Shown piece by piece: positions 24,511-32,665 of a stretch of DNA of 33,790 nt (position 1 is its first letter; each line of letters starts with the position of its first letter). The notes beneath the pieces are model-generated. The model was not told the origin of the DNA, searched no databases, and saw only the letters and a list, made by a program, of their open reading frames with translations. Source of the DNA: an uncultured Christensenella sp. (lineage in GTDB: Bacteria > Bacillota > Clostridia > Christensenellales > Borkfalkiaceae); the NCBI GenBank assembly GCA_910586365.1, contig CAJUGP010000024.1:1-33790 (forward strand). Reading direction: 5' to 3'. The translations under genes and the position numbers were made by a program.

Positions 24511-26106
24511 TCAGCGAATGGACTGCACCGCTTCGCGTACGACGGGCAGCGCGCGTTCGTAACGTTCGATAAACTCCTCGAATCCTGCAACATCGGCAGG
24601 ATCGGGGGACAAGGTCACGCCTTCCTGCCCCTTGAAAACATGCTCTTCGAGATAGTCTTCGAGGCTCTCTTCCGCGCCCTTTTGTATCATGTAATTCGCC
24701 AAAATCGCCATGCCCCAGGCGCCGCCTTCGCCCGCCGTTTTCATCACCGTAACGGGCACGCCGAGCGCCGCGGCAAGAAAGCTCTGCCCCACGCGTTCGG
24801 TTTTGAACAGTCCGCCGTGCCCCGTGATACAATCGAGCTTGACGCCCTCTTCTTTGAGCATGATATCGCACCCGACTTTGAGCGCGCCGAAACAAGAATA
24901 AAGCTGCGTGCGCATAAAATTCGCAAGGCTCATCTTAGAAACGTCTTTTCGCACGAAGAGCGGTCTGCCTTTTTCGACTTTGGTCACGTGCTCGTTGGAT
25001 ACGTAGTTATAAGAAAGCAAGCCGCCGCAATCTTTTTCGCCCTTTTCCGCCTCGAAATATAGCATGTCGTAGAGCTTCCATTTGGGAATATCCACCCCCG
25101 CGAGCGCGGCGAATTCGCCGAACAGATTGACCCAGGCGTTAATATCGGAAGTGCAGTTGTTGCAATGCACCATGCCGACAAGATCGCCCGCGGGCGTCGT
25201 AACAAGGTCGATTTCGGGATAGGGCTTGGAGAGTTCTTTTTCGAGCACGATCATGGCGAACACCGAGGTTCCCGCCGAAACGTTCCCCGTGCGTTTTTTG
25301 ACGGCGTTCGTCGCCACCATTCCCGTTCCCGCATCGCCTTCGGGCGGACAGAACGGGATTCCGCTTTTCAGCTTGCCCGAAGGGTCTAAGAGCTTCGCGC
25401 CCGCTTCGGTCAGTCTTCCCGCGCTCTCGCCCGCGACCAAAATACGCGGCATGATTTCTTCTGCCTTTTTCGGCAGCTTCCCCGCAACGAGCTTGTTGAA
25501 CTGAGCAAGCATGGTTTGATCGAACTGTTTGGTTATGGGATCGACGGGGAACATGCCCGAGGCTTCCCCCACGCCGATGACCTTTTCTCCCGTCAGAAGC
25601 CAATGCACGTAGCCTTCGAGCGTCGTTTGAAAAGCGATGTCTTTTACGTGCTCTTCGCCGTTTAAGATCGCTTGATAGAGATGCGCCGCCGACCAGCGCG
25701 CGGGGATATGATAGCCGAACAGCTCGGTAAGGCGGTCGGCTGCATAAGCGGCGTTATTGTTGCGCCAGGTACGGAAGGGAACGAGAAGGTTCGCGTTTTT
25801 ATCGAATACCATGTAACCGTGCATCATGGCGGAAATGCCGATCGCGCCCACCGTCGTCAGCGTTACGCCGTATCGTTCGAGCACGTTTTCGGCAAGGCTT
25901 TTATAGCATGCCTGCAAGCCGCTTAAAATATCTTCGAGCGAATACGTCCACAGTCCGTTTTCGTAACGGTTCTCCCATTCGTGCGAACCCGACGCCGCGG
26001 GCGTATTGTTCCCGTCTACCAAAACGGCTTTGATACGCGTCGAACCGAACTCGATACCGAGCGCGGTTGCGCCCGATTCAATGCTTTTTTTGAGCGATAA
26101 GTCCAA
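24511..26106 (-). CDS. FGGY-family sugar kinase, probable L-ribulokinase
   Basis: Phosphorylates a ketopentose, most likely L-ribulose because of its place before araD and araA. The 531 residues have the FGGY N-domain opening GIEFGSTRIKAV (17-28) and a C-domain with GHGGLFKTERVGQSF and AGEGGAWGMA. The sequence lies closer to the xylulokinase-like FGGY branch used as ribulokinase in many Clostridia than to classic E. coli AraB. The start is a TTG at 26104-26106 with a GGGGGG site 8-13 bases upstream; no usable ATG is near. Substrate is inferred from context. Confidence 0.88.
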   Translation of the reverse strand: MDLSLKKSIESGATALGIEFGSTRIKAVLVDGNNTPAASGSHEWENRYENGLWTYSLEDILSGLQACYKSLAENVLERYGVTLTTVGAIGISAMMHGYMVFDKNANLLVPFRTWRNNNAAYAADRLTELFGYHIPARWSAAHLYQAILNGEEHVKDIAFQTTLEGYVHWLLTGEKVIGVGEASGMFPVDPITKQFDQTMLAQFNKLVAGKLPKKAEEIMPRILVAGESAGRLTEAGAKLLDPSGKLKSGIPFCPPEGDAGTGMVATNAVKKRTGNVSAGTSVFAMIVLEKELSKPYPEIDLVTTPAGDLVGMVHCNNCTSDINAWVNLFGEFAALAGVDIPKWKLYDMLYFEAEKGEKDCGGLLSYNYVSNEHVTKVEKGRPLFVRKDVSKMSLANFMRTQLYSCFGALKVGCDIMLKEEGVKLDCITGHGGLFKTERVGQSFLAAALGVPVTVMKTAGEGGAWGMAILANYMIQKGAEESLEDYLEEHVFKGQEGVTLSPDPADVAGFEEFIERYERALPVVREAVQSIR

Positions 26107-26138
26107 AAGAAAATCCCCCCTGAATTTTTCCTGTACAC

Positions 26139-26167
26139 ATTATAAATGAAATCGAAAGAAAATTCAA
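26139..26167 (-). promoter_or_regulatory. Sigma-A promoter of the arabinose operon
   Basis: TTGAAT (26162-26167), a 17-base spacer and a perfect TATAAT (26139-26144) on the minus strand; the predicted start is near 26132, about 26 bases before the kinase start. An A/T-rich stretch lies immediately upstream. Confidence 0.78.
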
Positions 26168-26196
26168 GACTTAAAAGCAAATTTATTTGAAATTTA

Positions 26197-26212
26197 TTCA
26201 AAAATTTTTGAA
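26197..26212. promoter_or_regulatory. Perfect 16-base A/T palindrome upstream of the arabinose promoter
   Basis: TTCAAAAATTTTTGAA is a perfect inverted repeat centred about 40 bases upstream of the -35 box. It may be a repressor or activator site or part of an UP element. It does not match the AraR operator I know from Bacillus. Confidence 0.35.
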
Positions 26213-26224
26213 AAAATCAAAAAT

Positions 26225-26280
26225 AAAACCCCGCATATCGGTACTCAGGCAAAGCCTATGACGCAATATGCAGGGTTTTT
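26225..26280 (-). terminator. Terminator of the tRNA-Val transcript
   Basis: Directly after the CCA end, AAAACCCTGCATAT can pair with ATATGCGGGGTTTT (mostly canonical, with one mismatch and a wobble); an inner stem AGGC/GCCT sits in the loop. A T-run follows on the minus strand. It also separates the tRNA from the arabinose promoter. Confidence 0.75.
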
Positions 26281-26357
<77 letters not shown>

Positions 26358-26360
26358 GCG

Positions 26361-26385
26361 AATACGCTATGCAACATAGCGTATT
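26361..26385 (-). other. Perfect hairpin in the tRNA-Val leader
   Basis: Arms of 11 bases (AATACGCTATG and its exact complement) enclose a 3-base loop. The element lies between the -10 box (26388-26393) and the mature 5' end (26357), so it covers the expected start point and leader. It could hold a regulator or shape RNase P processing. Confidence 0.6.
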
Positions 26386-26387
26386 TT

Positions 26388-26416
26388 ATCATACAGGATT
26401 CGGGACAACTTGTCAA
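26388..26416 (-). promoter_or_regulatory. Sigma-A promoter of tRNA-Val
   Basis: A perfect TTGACA (26411-26416), a 17-base spacer and TATGAT (26388-26393) on the minus strand, the strongest-looking promoter in the window. It begins in the 3' flank of the glycosyltransferase gene. Confidence 0.88.
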
Positions 26417-26443
26417 GCAATTTTTCGCCATGAAAATAAATTT

Positions 26444-27613
26444 TTATTTGTTTTGTTTGAGTTCGGGGAAGCGCAGGCAAAGCAAATCGAAGATATGGCG
26501 CGCGCTCTCTTCCGCCCCCGAACGGCGCAAACGGGTCTGCGCGGCGCGGCGGAACGGCTCTAACTTCGAGGGATCGGCAAGATATTCTTCGATTTTGTCG
26601 GCAACCTTTTCGGGATTGAAGATCTTTTCCGCACTGCCCACGTTCGTAATAAAATATTCGCCGATGTGTTTTTCGATATTCGTTGCGTAGTGCGTTGCGA
26701 TCTGCGGCACGCCGAAAAAACACACTTCCGCAAAAATACTGCCGCTCTTTCCGCAGAAAATATCCGCCGCCGCGATGTAATCGAAGATCTGCTCGGTATA
26801 CCCGACGGGTCGGAAATCACATTTTCCGACGTGCTTGATCTGACGGAATTCCCGATACAGCTCCTCGTTCTTCCCGCAGACGGGAATAAGCGTAACGGGC
26901 AGATCGCGCGCTAAAATCTCCTCGCAAATCTCTTTCATCGTGCCGACGCCGTAACCGCCTTCGGCAAGCATAATCGTGAATTTGTTTTCGTCGATCCCCA
27001 GTTTTTTACGGAGCAGTCCCCTGTCGTCGGGAACGGAAAACGCCTCTTCCCGTATCACGTGATGCACGAGTTTGAGGTTCTCGTCGTTAAACCGCTTTCT
27101 GTACTTTTTCCGCGCCTTTTCGTAACCCGTTTTGGTCGGCACGAGCGCCAAATCGCACGGATAGCAGAACAACGGGTTCATCTCCACGTCGGGGCAATAC
27201 ATCGCCGTCATCGGCATGGGATCGATATGGCGCGCGTAATAATTGGTCGCCCAATGCGTGCTCACGACCAAATCGGGTTTGAGCTTCGCCATATACTCGA
27301 ACGCCGCCTCGTTCGCGCCGAGCTTCAGATATTTCATCGTCGCCCAGCTATCGAGCCGCGGTCCCCAAAAATCCATGTTCAGCGTCATAAAAAATCCGAA
27401 CACGGGATTGTTATTTGCCTTTACGACGGTTTCGCAAAGGCGCTGTTCAAATACTTTTAATTCTTCGCTCCCGTTTTCCTGAAAGAACGCGGAACGGATG
27501 ATTTCGACTTTATCCCCGTAAAGTTCTTCGAATTTCGCGGCGATGGCACGCATCGGCATGATATGCCCAAGCCCCGCCTCCGTAAAAGGAAACAAAACTC
27601 TCGGTTTTCTCAT
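26444..27613 (-). CDS. Glycosyltransferase of the MGDG synthase/UgtP type (GT28-like)
   Basis: A 389-residue glycosyltransferase of the GT-B fold. The N-terminal loop FTEAGLGHIMPMRA (10-23) and the C-terminal donor-binding segment CGKSGSIFAEVCFFGVPQI (near 303-321) are typical of the monogalactosyldiacylglycerol synthase / processive diacylglycerol glucosyltransferase group, which builds membrane glycolipids from UDP-sugars. There is no signal peptide; such enzymes sit on the inner face of the membrane. The glycerol-3-phosphate dehydrogenase gene lies just upstream, which supports a role in glycerolipid synthesis. Sugar and acceptor are unknown. Confidence 0.85.
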   Translation of the reverse strand: MRKPRVLFPFTEAGLGHIMPMRAIAAKFEELYGDKVEIIRSAFFQENGSEELKVFEQRLCETVVKANNNPVFGFFMTLNMDFWGPRLDSWATMKYLKLGANEAAFEYMAKLKPDLVVSTHWATNYYARHIDPMPMTAMYCPDVEMNPLFCYPCDLALVPTKTGYEKARKKYRKRFNDENLKLVHHVIREEAFSVPDDRGLLRKKLGIDENKFTIMLAEGGYGVGTMKEICEEILARDLPVTLIPVCGKNEELYREFRQIKHVGKCDFRPVGYTEQIFDYIAAADIFCGKSGSIFAEVCFFGVPQIATHYATNIEKHIGEYFITNVGSAEKIFNPEKVADKIEEYLADPSKLEPFRRAAQTRLRRSGAEESARHIFDLLCLRFPELKQNK

Positions 27614-27637
27614 ACTTACCCTCTGTAAAATTCGTTT

Positions 27638-28609
27638 TTAATATAATTCGGCTTTGGTGCTGCGCTGAAAAAGCTTGCCGATCTCCTCGCGGCAGCGCAC
27701 GCAGTCGTCCCCTTCGCCGTAACAAACATTATACACCGCCTCGGTGATGGGAAGCTCCACCCCGTACTCCTGCCCGAGCAGGCGCATCGCTTTGCTCGTC
27801 GCCACGCCTTCCGCCAGCTTATCGAAACGCTGCCCCTTGGCAAGCATTTCCCCGTAGCGGCGATTATGCGAGAATTCGGAAAAAAGCGTAGTTTCGTAAT
27901 CGCCCAAATGGGCAAGCCCGTAAGCGGAAAGCTCGTTGCCGCCCATCGCCCTGATGAGCCGCGCCACTTCGCGCGCCCCGCGCGACATGAGCGGTCCTTT
28001 TAAGGGCACGCACAGCACGTCGAGCGCGCCCGCGGCAATGCCCATTACGTTCTTCGCCGCCGCCCCGATCTCCGTACCGATCAGATCGTCGCCGTAATAA
28101 AAACGGATAAGATCGCTGCGGAACGCGTGCACCAACTCGCGCTTCAAAGAAACGTTTTCGCTGTCGATCACCATGCAATTCGGTTCGCCGCGCACAAACG
28201 ATTGAATGTGCCCCGGACCGACCCACACCGCAATGCGATCGGGCGATATGCCGCTCTCCGTTAAAATCTGCGAAAGCCGTTTGCCCGTGCCCGTTTCGAT
28301 GCCCTTCATGCACAGCACAAACATCTTGTCCTGCACGGGATACGCCGTGATCCGCTTCATAAAGCCGCGCAGTCCCTGCGCGCTGATCGAAATGACGATG
28401 ATCTCCGCCCGCGTGACCGCGAACTCCAAATCGCACGTGAGCTGAATTTTTTTATCGAGCGTAACGTATTCGTTTTTGCCCGTTTCCTTTAAGATACGGT
28501 AAGAATAGTCTTCTTCCGGTCCCCAGCTCGCCACGTCGTTTCCCTGACGGGCAAGGTACCAAGCGATAAAAGAACCCCATCTGCCGCAACCGAGTACGGA
28601 TATTTTCAT
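27638..28609 (-). CDS. Glycerol-3-phosphate dehydrogenase (NAD(P)+), divergent GpsA-like
   Basis: Reduces dihydroxyacetone phosphate to sn-glycerol 3-phosphate for phospholipids. The 323 residues have the Rossmann loop GCGRWG (7-12), Lys102 in MKGIE and Lys186 in EIGAAAKNVMGIAAG, and the late SHNRRYG, all expected of GpsA. The usual SGPSHAxE segment reads VGPGHIQSF (130-138) and the GLAGLGD box reads GLAHLGD, so it belongs to a divergent branch. Substrate is likely but not certain. It starts 59 bases after recR and is followed by the glycosyltransferase. Confidence 0.86.
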   Translation of the reverse strand: MKISVLGCGRWGSFIAWYLARQGNDVASWGPEEDYSYRILKETGKNEYVTLDKKIQLTCDLEFAVTRAEIIVISISAQGLRGFMKRITAYPVQDKMFVLCMKGIETGTGKRLSQILTESGISPDRIAVWVGPGHIQSFVRGEPNCMVIDSENVSLKRELVHAFRSDLIRFYYGDDLIGTEIGAAAKNVMGIAAGALDVLCVPLKGPLMSRGAREVARLIRAMGGNELSAYGLAHLGDYETTLFSEFSHNRRYGEMLAKGQRFDKLAEGVATSKAMRLLGQEYGVELPITEAVYNVCYGEGDDCVRCREEIGKLFQRSTKAELY

Positions 28610-28668
28610 CTTTTTTTCCTTTTCGCGCCGTTTGAGCGCGTAAACACATATTTTTCGGCAAGCCTTCC

Positions 28669-29268
28669 TTACATTTCTTTGCGTTCGAGCAGAGCGCGCG
28701 AAAGCGTCACCTCGTCGGCATATTCCAGCTCCGAGCCGATCGGCACGCCCCGCGCAATGCGCGTTACCGTGATCCCGAGCGGTTTGAGCAGGTTGGCGAC
28801 GTACATCGCCGTCGCTTCGCCCGTTACGTCGGTATCGGTCGCCATGATCACCTCTTTCACGCCGCCCTCCTTGATACGCGAAAGCAATTCGCCGACGCGG
28901 ATATCGTCGGGCGATTTCCCGTTCATGGGATCGAGCACACCGTGCAGCACATGATACGCCCCCTTGTATTCGCGTATTTTTTCGAGCGCGATCACGTCTT
29001 TGGGTTCTTTGACGACGCAGATCACCGATTTATCGCGCGTGCGGCAGAGCGAACAGACCTCTTCTTCGGTGAAATTTCCGCATACCTTGCAAAACCGCAC
29101 CTTGCGTTTTGCCGCGAGAATGGCGTCGGCAAACGCTTTTGCTTCGCTCTCGGACATATCGATGACGCGGTAGGCATAACGCTGCGCCGTTTTTCCGCCC
29201 ACGCCGGGGAGCTTGGAAAACTCGTTCATCAACCGCCCGATCGGCTCGATAAAGACGTCGGCATCCAT
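28669..29268 (-). CDS. recR: Recombination protein RecR
   Basis: RecR works with RecO and RecF to load RecA at gaps. The 199 residues are the normal length. Order: helix-hairpin-helix region with LPGVGGKTAQRYA (19-31), a four-cysteine zinc finger (CKVCG ... VCSLC, about 57-74), and a Toprim domain with VIMATDTDVTGEATAMYV near 138-155. The ATG overlaps the ybaB stop in TGATG. The order dnaX-ybaB-recR is widely conserved. Confidence 0.97.
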   Translation of the reverse strand: MDADVFIEPIGRLMNEFSKLPGVGGKTAQRYAYRVIDMSESEAKAFADAILAAKRKVRFCKVCGNFTEEEVCSLCRTRDKSVICVVKEPKDVIALEKIREYKGAYHVLHGVLDPMNGKSPDDIRVGELLSRIKEGGVKEVIMATDTDVTGEATAMYVANLLKPLGITVTRIARGVPIGSELEYADEVTLSRALLERKEM

Positions 29269-29603
29269 CAGAACAGACCTCCGCCCATTCCCGAAAATTT
29301 ACCCATTTTTTCTTTGTAGACTTCGTCGGCTTTTTTATAGCCGTCCAAAATCGCCGCCGTGATCAGATCTTCGAGCATTTCCTCGTCTTCGGGGTCGATT
29401 ACCGATTTGTCGATCTCGATGCCGTCGATGATCTTTTTCGCGTTCATATACACGACGACCGCTTCGCCGCCCGCCGTGCCGACGATTTCCCAATCGTCTA
29501 AAAGCGCCTCGGTTTCGCGCATTTCTTCCTGCATTTTCTGCGCCTGTTTCATGAGGTTCTGCATTCCCGCTCCCCCCATTCCGCCTTTATTAAATCCTGC
29601 CAT
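29268..29603 (-). CDS. ybaB: Nucleoid-associated protein YbaB/EbfC
   Basis: Small dimeric DNA-binding protein, 111 residues. It has a Gly/Met-rich N-terminus, a helix with MKQAQKMQEEM (18-28), and the strand region GTAGGEAVVVYMN (47-59) of the family. A GGGAG site precedes the ATG. It is placed between dnaX and recR, as in most bacteria. Confidence 0.95.
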   Translation of the reverse strand: MAGFNKGGMGGAGMQNLMKQAQKMQEEMRETEALLDDWEIVGTAGGEAVVVYMNAKKIIDGIEIDKSVIDPEDEEMLEDLITAAILDGYKKADEVYKEKMGKFSGMGGGLF

Positions 29604-29615
29604 ACTTACTCCCGT

Positions 29616-31310
29616 TTATTTGATTTCGATCTTGTAGTCTGAAAATTCGCGTTGAAGCTGTTCAAGCCCTTCCTTCGTCGCCTTCGGCGCGGCGGAGGCA
29701 AGCCGTACCTCGAACGAGGTCACGCCGAGCGAGGAAAGCGCCTCGCTCATCGTCGCCCTGTGGTTTTCTTTATTCAGCGCGCGGCACACCGTTTCCGATT
29801 CGGTGACGAGCACGAATTTGCCCGCTTCAAACCGCGCCGTCAAATCGGCGCACATGGTAAAGAGCACGCCGTTGCGGCTCGTCTTGCGCAAATGGCGCAT
29901 AAATCTGCCGAATACCGTTTCCGCGCTGTCGCTCCCCGCATACGCTTCCTCTCGGACGGGAACGGACGGTTTTTCGATCGCGGGCGGGGTCGGCGGCTGC
30001 ACCGTCTGCGCAAAGCTTTCTTCGCCGAAATACGGCTCTTCGGGCGGCAGATAACTCTCGTCGAAGGGCGGCGGCTCTTCCTCTTGCGTCTGCGTGAAAA
30101 CAGGCGGTTCGGGAACGGGCGCGGCGGCTTTTTCCTGCGGCGGCACCGCAAGCGGCGCGCCGTCCCGCAATTTTTGAAGCTGCGCTTCGAGCGCCGCGAC
30201 GCGCACCAACAGCGCATCGAGATCGTATTCGGTCTGCGGCAGACAGGCGCGCGCCACGGCGGTTTCCAAAGCAATATTGGGCGCGCTCGCATACCGCAGT
30301 TCGCTCTCCGCTTTGGCGAACGTTTCGCTTGCGCGCAGGACCGCCCTGCCGTCTGCGGCATCCGCCGCCGCTTTTACATTATTATATAACTCTTTGGGCA
30401 AAGATAGAATACGTTCCGCGTCGCGGCAGTTTTTCGCAATGGAAATCTGCCGCAGCCGTTCGAGCAGATCGCGCAAAATGACGCCAGCCGCTTTTCCGCC
30501 CGCAAGCGCGTGTTCGGTTGCGCTAAGCGCCGCGCCCGTATCCCCTTGCAAAACCGATACGGCGAGCGAAAGCGTCGTCGAAAAATCAGCCGCGCCGAGC
30601 ACGGCGGTCACGTCGCGATACGTGAGCTTTTCCGAATAGGCGATGCACGTTTCGGCGATCGAGAGCATATCGCGGTCGCTCCCCGCGCCCGCACGCGCGA
30701 TGACCGCAACCGCCTCGTCCTCGTACTCTTTGCCGATCTCTTCGAGCAGCCGCTTCAAATGCGCTTCGAGGTCTTCCTCCGGTATCAGCTTGAAATCCAT
30801 GCGCATGCATCGCGATAAGATCGTGGCAGGGATTTTATGCGGTTCGGTGGTGGCGAGAATGAACACGACGTGCGCGGGCGGCTCTTCGAGCGTTTTCAGA
30901 AGCGCGTTGAACGCGCTGTCCGTAAGCATATGCACTTCGTCGATGATATAAACTTTATATTTTCCCACCGTGGGGGGATACTGCACTTTTTCCCTCAGAT
31001 CGCGCATTTCCGCCACGCCGTTGTTGGATGCGGCGTCGATCTCCACGATATCGAGGCTGTTTTGCAGCGCGCGGCAGGTTTCGCATACGCCGCAGGGCGA
31101 TCCGTTTACGGGGCGTTCGCAGTTGACGGCGCGCGCAAAAATACGGGCGACGCTCGTTTTTCCCGTTCCGCGCGGTCCGCAAAACAAATACGCATGTCCC
31201 GCGGAACGGGTTTCGATCTGGTTGCGCAGCACGCGCACGACGCTCTCCTGCCGCACGATTTTATCGAACGTATCGGGACGGAATTTTCGATAGAGTGAAA
31301 TATGAGCCAT
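29616..31310 (-). CDS. dnaX: DNA polymerase III subunit gamma/tau
   Basis: Clamp-loader ATPase, 564 residues. Walker A is GPRGTGKT at 45-52; the zinc module has Cys64, Cys73, Cys76 and Cys79; the Walker B region IIDEVHML and the sensor 1 arginine-containing SRCMRMDF follow. After about residue 370 comes a Pro/Glu-rich linker and a tau-like C-terminal domain of about 110 residues. The first gene downstream is ybaB, 12 bases away. I see no obvious slippery A-run for programmed frameshifting to gamma. Confidence 0.96.
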   Translation of the reverse strand: MAHISLYRKFRPDTFDKIVRQESVVRVLRNQIETRSAGHAYLFCGPRGTGKTSVARIFARAVNCERPVNGSPCGVCETCRALQNSLDIVEIDAASNNGVAEMRDLREKVQYPPTVGKYKVYIIDEVHMLTDSAFNALLKTLEEPPAHVVFILATTEPHKIPATILSRCMRMDFKLIPEEDLEAHLKRLLEEIGKEYEDEAVAVIARAGAGSDRDMLSIAETCIAYSEKLTYRDVTAVLGAADFSTTLSLAVSVLQGDTGAALSATEHALAGGKAAGVILRDLLERLRQISIAKNCRDAERILSLPKELYNNVKAAADAADGRAVLRASETFAKAESELRYASAPNIALETAVARACLPQTEYDLDALLVRVAALEAQLQKLRDGAPLAVPPQEKAAAPVPEPPVFTQTQEEEPPPFDESYLPPEEPYFGEESFAQTVQPPTPPAIEKPSVPVREEAYAGSDSAETVFGRFMRHLRKTSRNGVLFTMCADLTARFEAGKFVLVTESETVCRALNKENHRATMSEALSSLGVTSFEVRLASAAPKATKEGLEQLQREFSDYKIEIK

Positions 31311-31337
31311 TTGCTCTCCTTATTCGTTGGCGGTGAA

Positions 31338-31895
31338 TTACCTGCCCGCATATCCGCTTTGCAGTTTGCGTTTGGCGCGGACAAGCGCGTTGTCGATGCT
31401 CTTCACGTCTTTGCCCGTCGCTTCCGCGATATCCGCATAGCTCACGCCTTCGAGATAGAGCGTAACGACGCGGTATTCAAAATCGGATAGCACGCGCGAA
31501 AGCCTGGTGTAAAATTCGCGCTGTTCTTCGAGCAAAAGTAAAAATTCTTCGGGCGTTTTCTGACCGCGCGGCAGCGTATCGGGATCGCTCCCGTCGGTAC
31601 ATGGCACGTTGCGCGCGGCGCTGCGCAATGCGTCGTAAATACGGCGCGTCACGCAAAGATAGGCAAAATTTTTGAAGCTCTTCCCCGCCGCTTCCCGAAA
31701 GCCGAGAACGGCGTAATATAGCCCGATCATGCCCTCCTGCACTAAATCTTCGGTTTCGCCGCCGATGAGAAAAAATTTACGCGCATGGGAGCGCACGCCG
31801 TTTTTGTAGCGGCGCATCAGCTCTTCCACGGCGGCGGTATCGCCGTTTTGCGCTTTGAGCGCAAGCGCTTCGTCGCTAAGCGTTTCGTCCGGCAC
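31338..31895 (-). CDS. sigH: RNA polymerase sigma factor of the SigH (Spo0H) type
   Basis: A sigma-70 family protein of 185 residues, shorter than Bacillus SigH (about 218). Region 2 includes EDLVQEGMIGLYYAV (about 48-62) and the -10 recognition part FKNFAYLCVTRRIYDALR (about 74-91); region 4 is SDFEYRVVTLYLEGVSYADIA onwards (about 137-157), ending in a basic helix. The GTG start at 31893-31895 has GAGGTGG just upstream. The gene overlaps rlmB by 20 bases, matching the mrnC-rlmB-(yacP)-sigH order of Bacillota; the NYN-domain gene yacP that usually lies between is missing. In some relatives SigH serves competence or growth phase control and not sporulation. Confidence 0.88.
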   Translation of the reverse strand: MPDETLSDEALALKAQNGDTAAVEELMRRYKNGVRSHARKFFLIGGETEDLVQEGMIGLYYAVLGFREAAGKSFKNFAYLCVTRRIYDALRSAARNVPCTDGSDPDTLPRGQKTPEEFLLLLEEQREFYTRLSRVLSDFEYRVVTLYLEGVSYADIAEATGKDVKSIDNALVRAKRKLQSGYAGR

Positions 31896-32586
31896 GTACC
31901 ACCTCGTATACGGCGATCCCCAGCGCGATGGACGCGTTGAGAGAATTGACCTTTCCGTTCAAGGGAATCGTGAGCACTTTGTCGCACTTTTCCCGCGTCA
32001 GACGCTTTACGCCGCTGTCCTCGCCGCCTACGACGAGGGCGACTTTGCCCGTTAAATTATTTTTGTAAATACATTCGCCGTTCATGTCGAGCGCGTAAAC
32101 CCAATAACCGTTTTCCTGCAAAATTTCGATCGCGCGGTTGATCGACCCGACGCGGGCGACCTTGATATGCTCCGCCGCCCCTGCGGAAATGCGCACGACC
32201 GCCTCGGTCACGCTCGCGCCCTTTGCGTTGGGAATGACGACGCCCGCCGCCCCCGCGCACTCCGCAACGCGCAGAATGCTGCCTAAGTTATGCACGTCCT
32301 CGATGCCGTCGCACAGCACGATCAGGCTTTGTTCTCCGCCGAGCAGATCGTAAAGATCGCTGTAAACGAAATCGGTCGTATAGGCGATCACGCCCTGATG
32401 CCGTTTTTCGGGGCATTCCCTGTCGAGCGCGGCGCGGTCTGCGAACTGTACGCGGATATTCTTCGCCCTTGCTTCGGCGAAGATTTTGCCGAGCGTGCCC
32501 TGCGCGCCCTTTTCCATCAATATTTTGTCTACCGTTTTTTGCGTTTTCAACAGCTCTAAAACGGCGTTTCTGCCGTATGTTTTCAA
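31876..32586 (-). CDS. rlmB: 23S rRNA (guanosine-2'-O-)-methyltransferase RlmB-like (SpoU family)
   Basis: Methylates a ribose in 23S rRNA (Gm2251 in E. coli) with S-adenosylmethionine. The 236 residues have an N-terminal substrate-binding domain (about 1-80) and the knotted SPOUT domain with motif 1 NLGSILRVAECAG (near 100-112), motif 2 VVGGEDSGV (near 185-193) and motif 3 IPLNGKVNSLNASIALGIA (near 207-225). The start is a TTG at 32584-32586 with GGGAG upstream (32593-32597). A strong hairpin of the repeat family lies in the leader. Confidence 0.93.
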   Translation of the reverse strand: MKTYGRNAVLELLKTQKTVDKILMEKGAQGTLGKIFAEARAKNIRVQFADRAALDRECPEKRHQGVIAYTTDFVYSDLYDLLGGEQSLIVLCDGIEDVHNLGSILRVAECAGAAGVVIPNAKGASVTEAVVRISAGAAEHIKVARVGSINRAIEILQENGYWVYALDMNGECIYKNNLTGKVALVVGGEDSGVKRLTREKCDKVLTIPLNGKVNSLNASIALGIAVYEVVRAGRNA

Positions 32587-32602
32587 ATCAAGCTCCCGTG
32601 AA

Positions 32603-32642
32603 GATGTTTCGACACGCCGCTTTGCGGCGGCTCAACATGACA
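32603..32642 (-). repeat. Hairpin repeat, ATGTT/AACAT arm variant with extended stem, in the rlmB leader
   Basis: Outer arms ATGTT (32604-32608) and AACAT (32634-32638) flank an inner stem CGCCGC/GCGGCG (32615-32620 and 32624-32629) with a TTT loop. On the plus strand a T-run follows at 32643-32648, terminator-like; on the rlmB transcript it would sit about 6 bases upstream of the ribosome site. It is the third arm variant of the family. Confidence 0.65.
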
Positions 32643-32665
32643 TTTTTTGATGTCTGCGCCGTTTC

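Noticed and set aside
24498..24593. Longer N-terminus for araD
   Set aside because: The extra 32 codons overlap the kinase gene end and lack resemblance to the family, while the internal ATG has a perfect AAGGAG site.
26107..26280. Riboswitch or T-box before the arabinose kinase
   Set aside because: The promoter start leaves only about 26 bases of leader, and the structured part upstream is the terminator of the tRNA gene.
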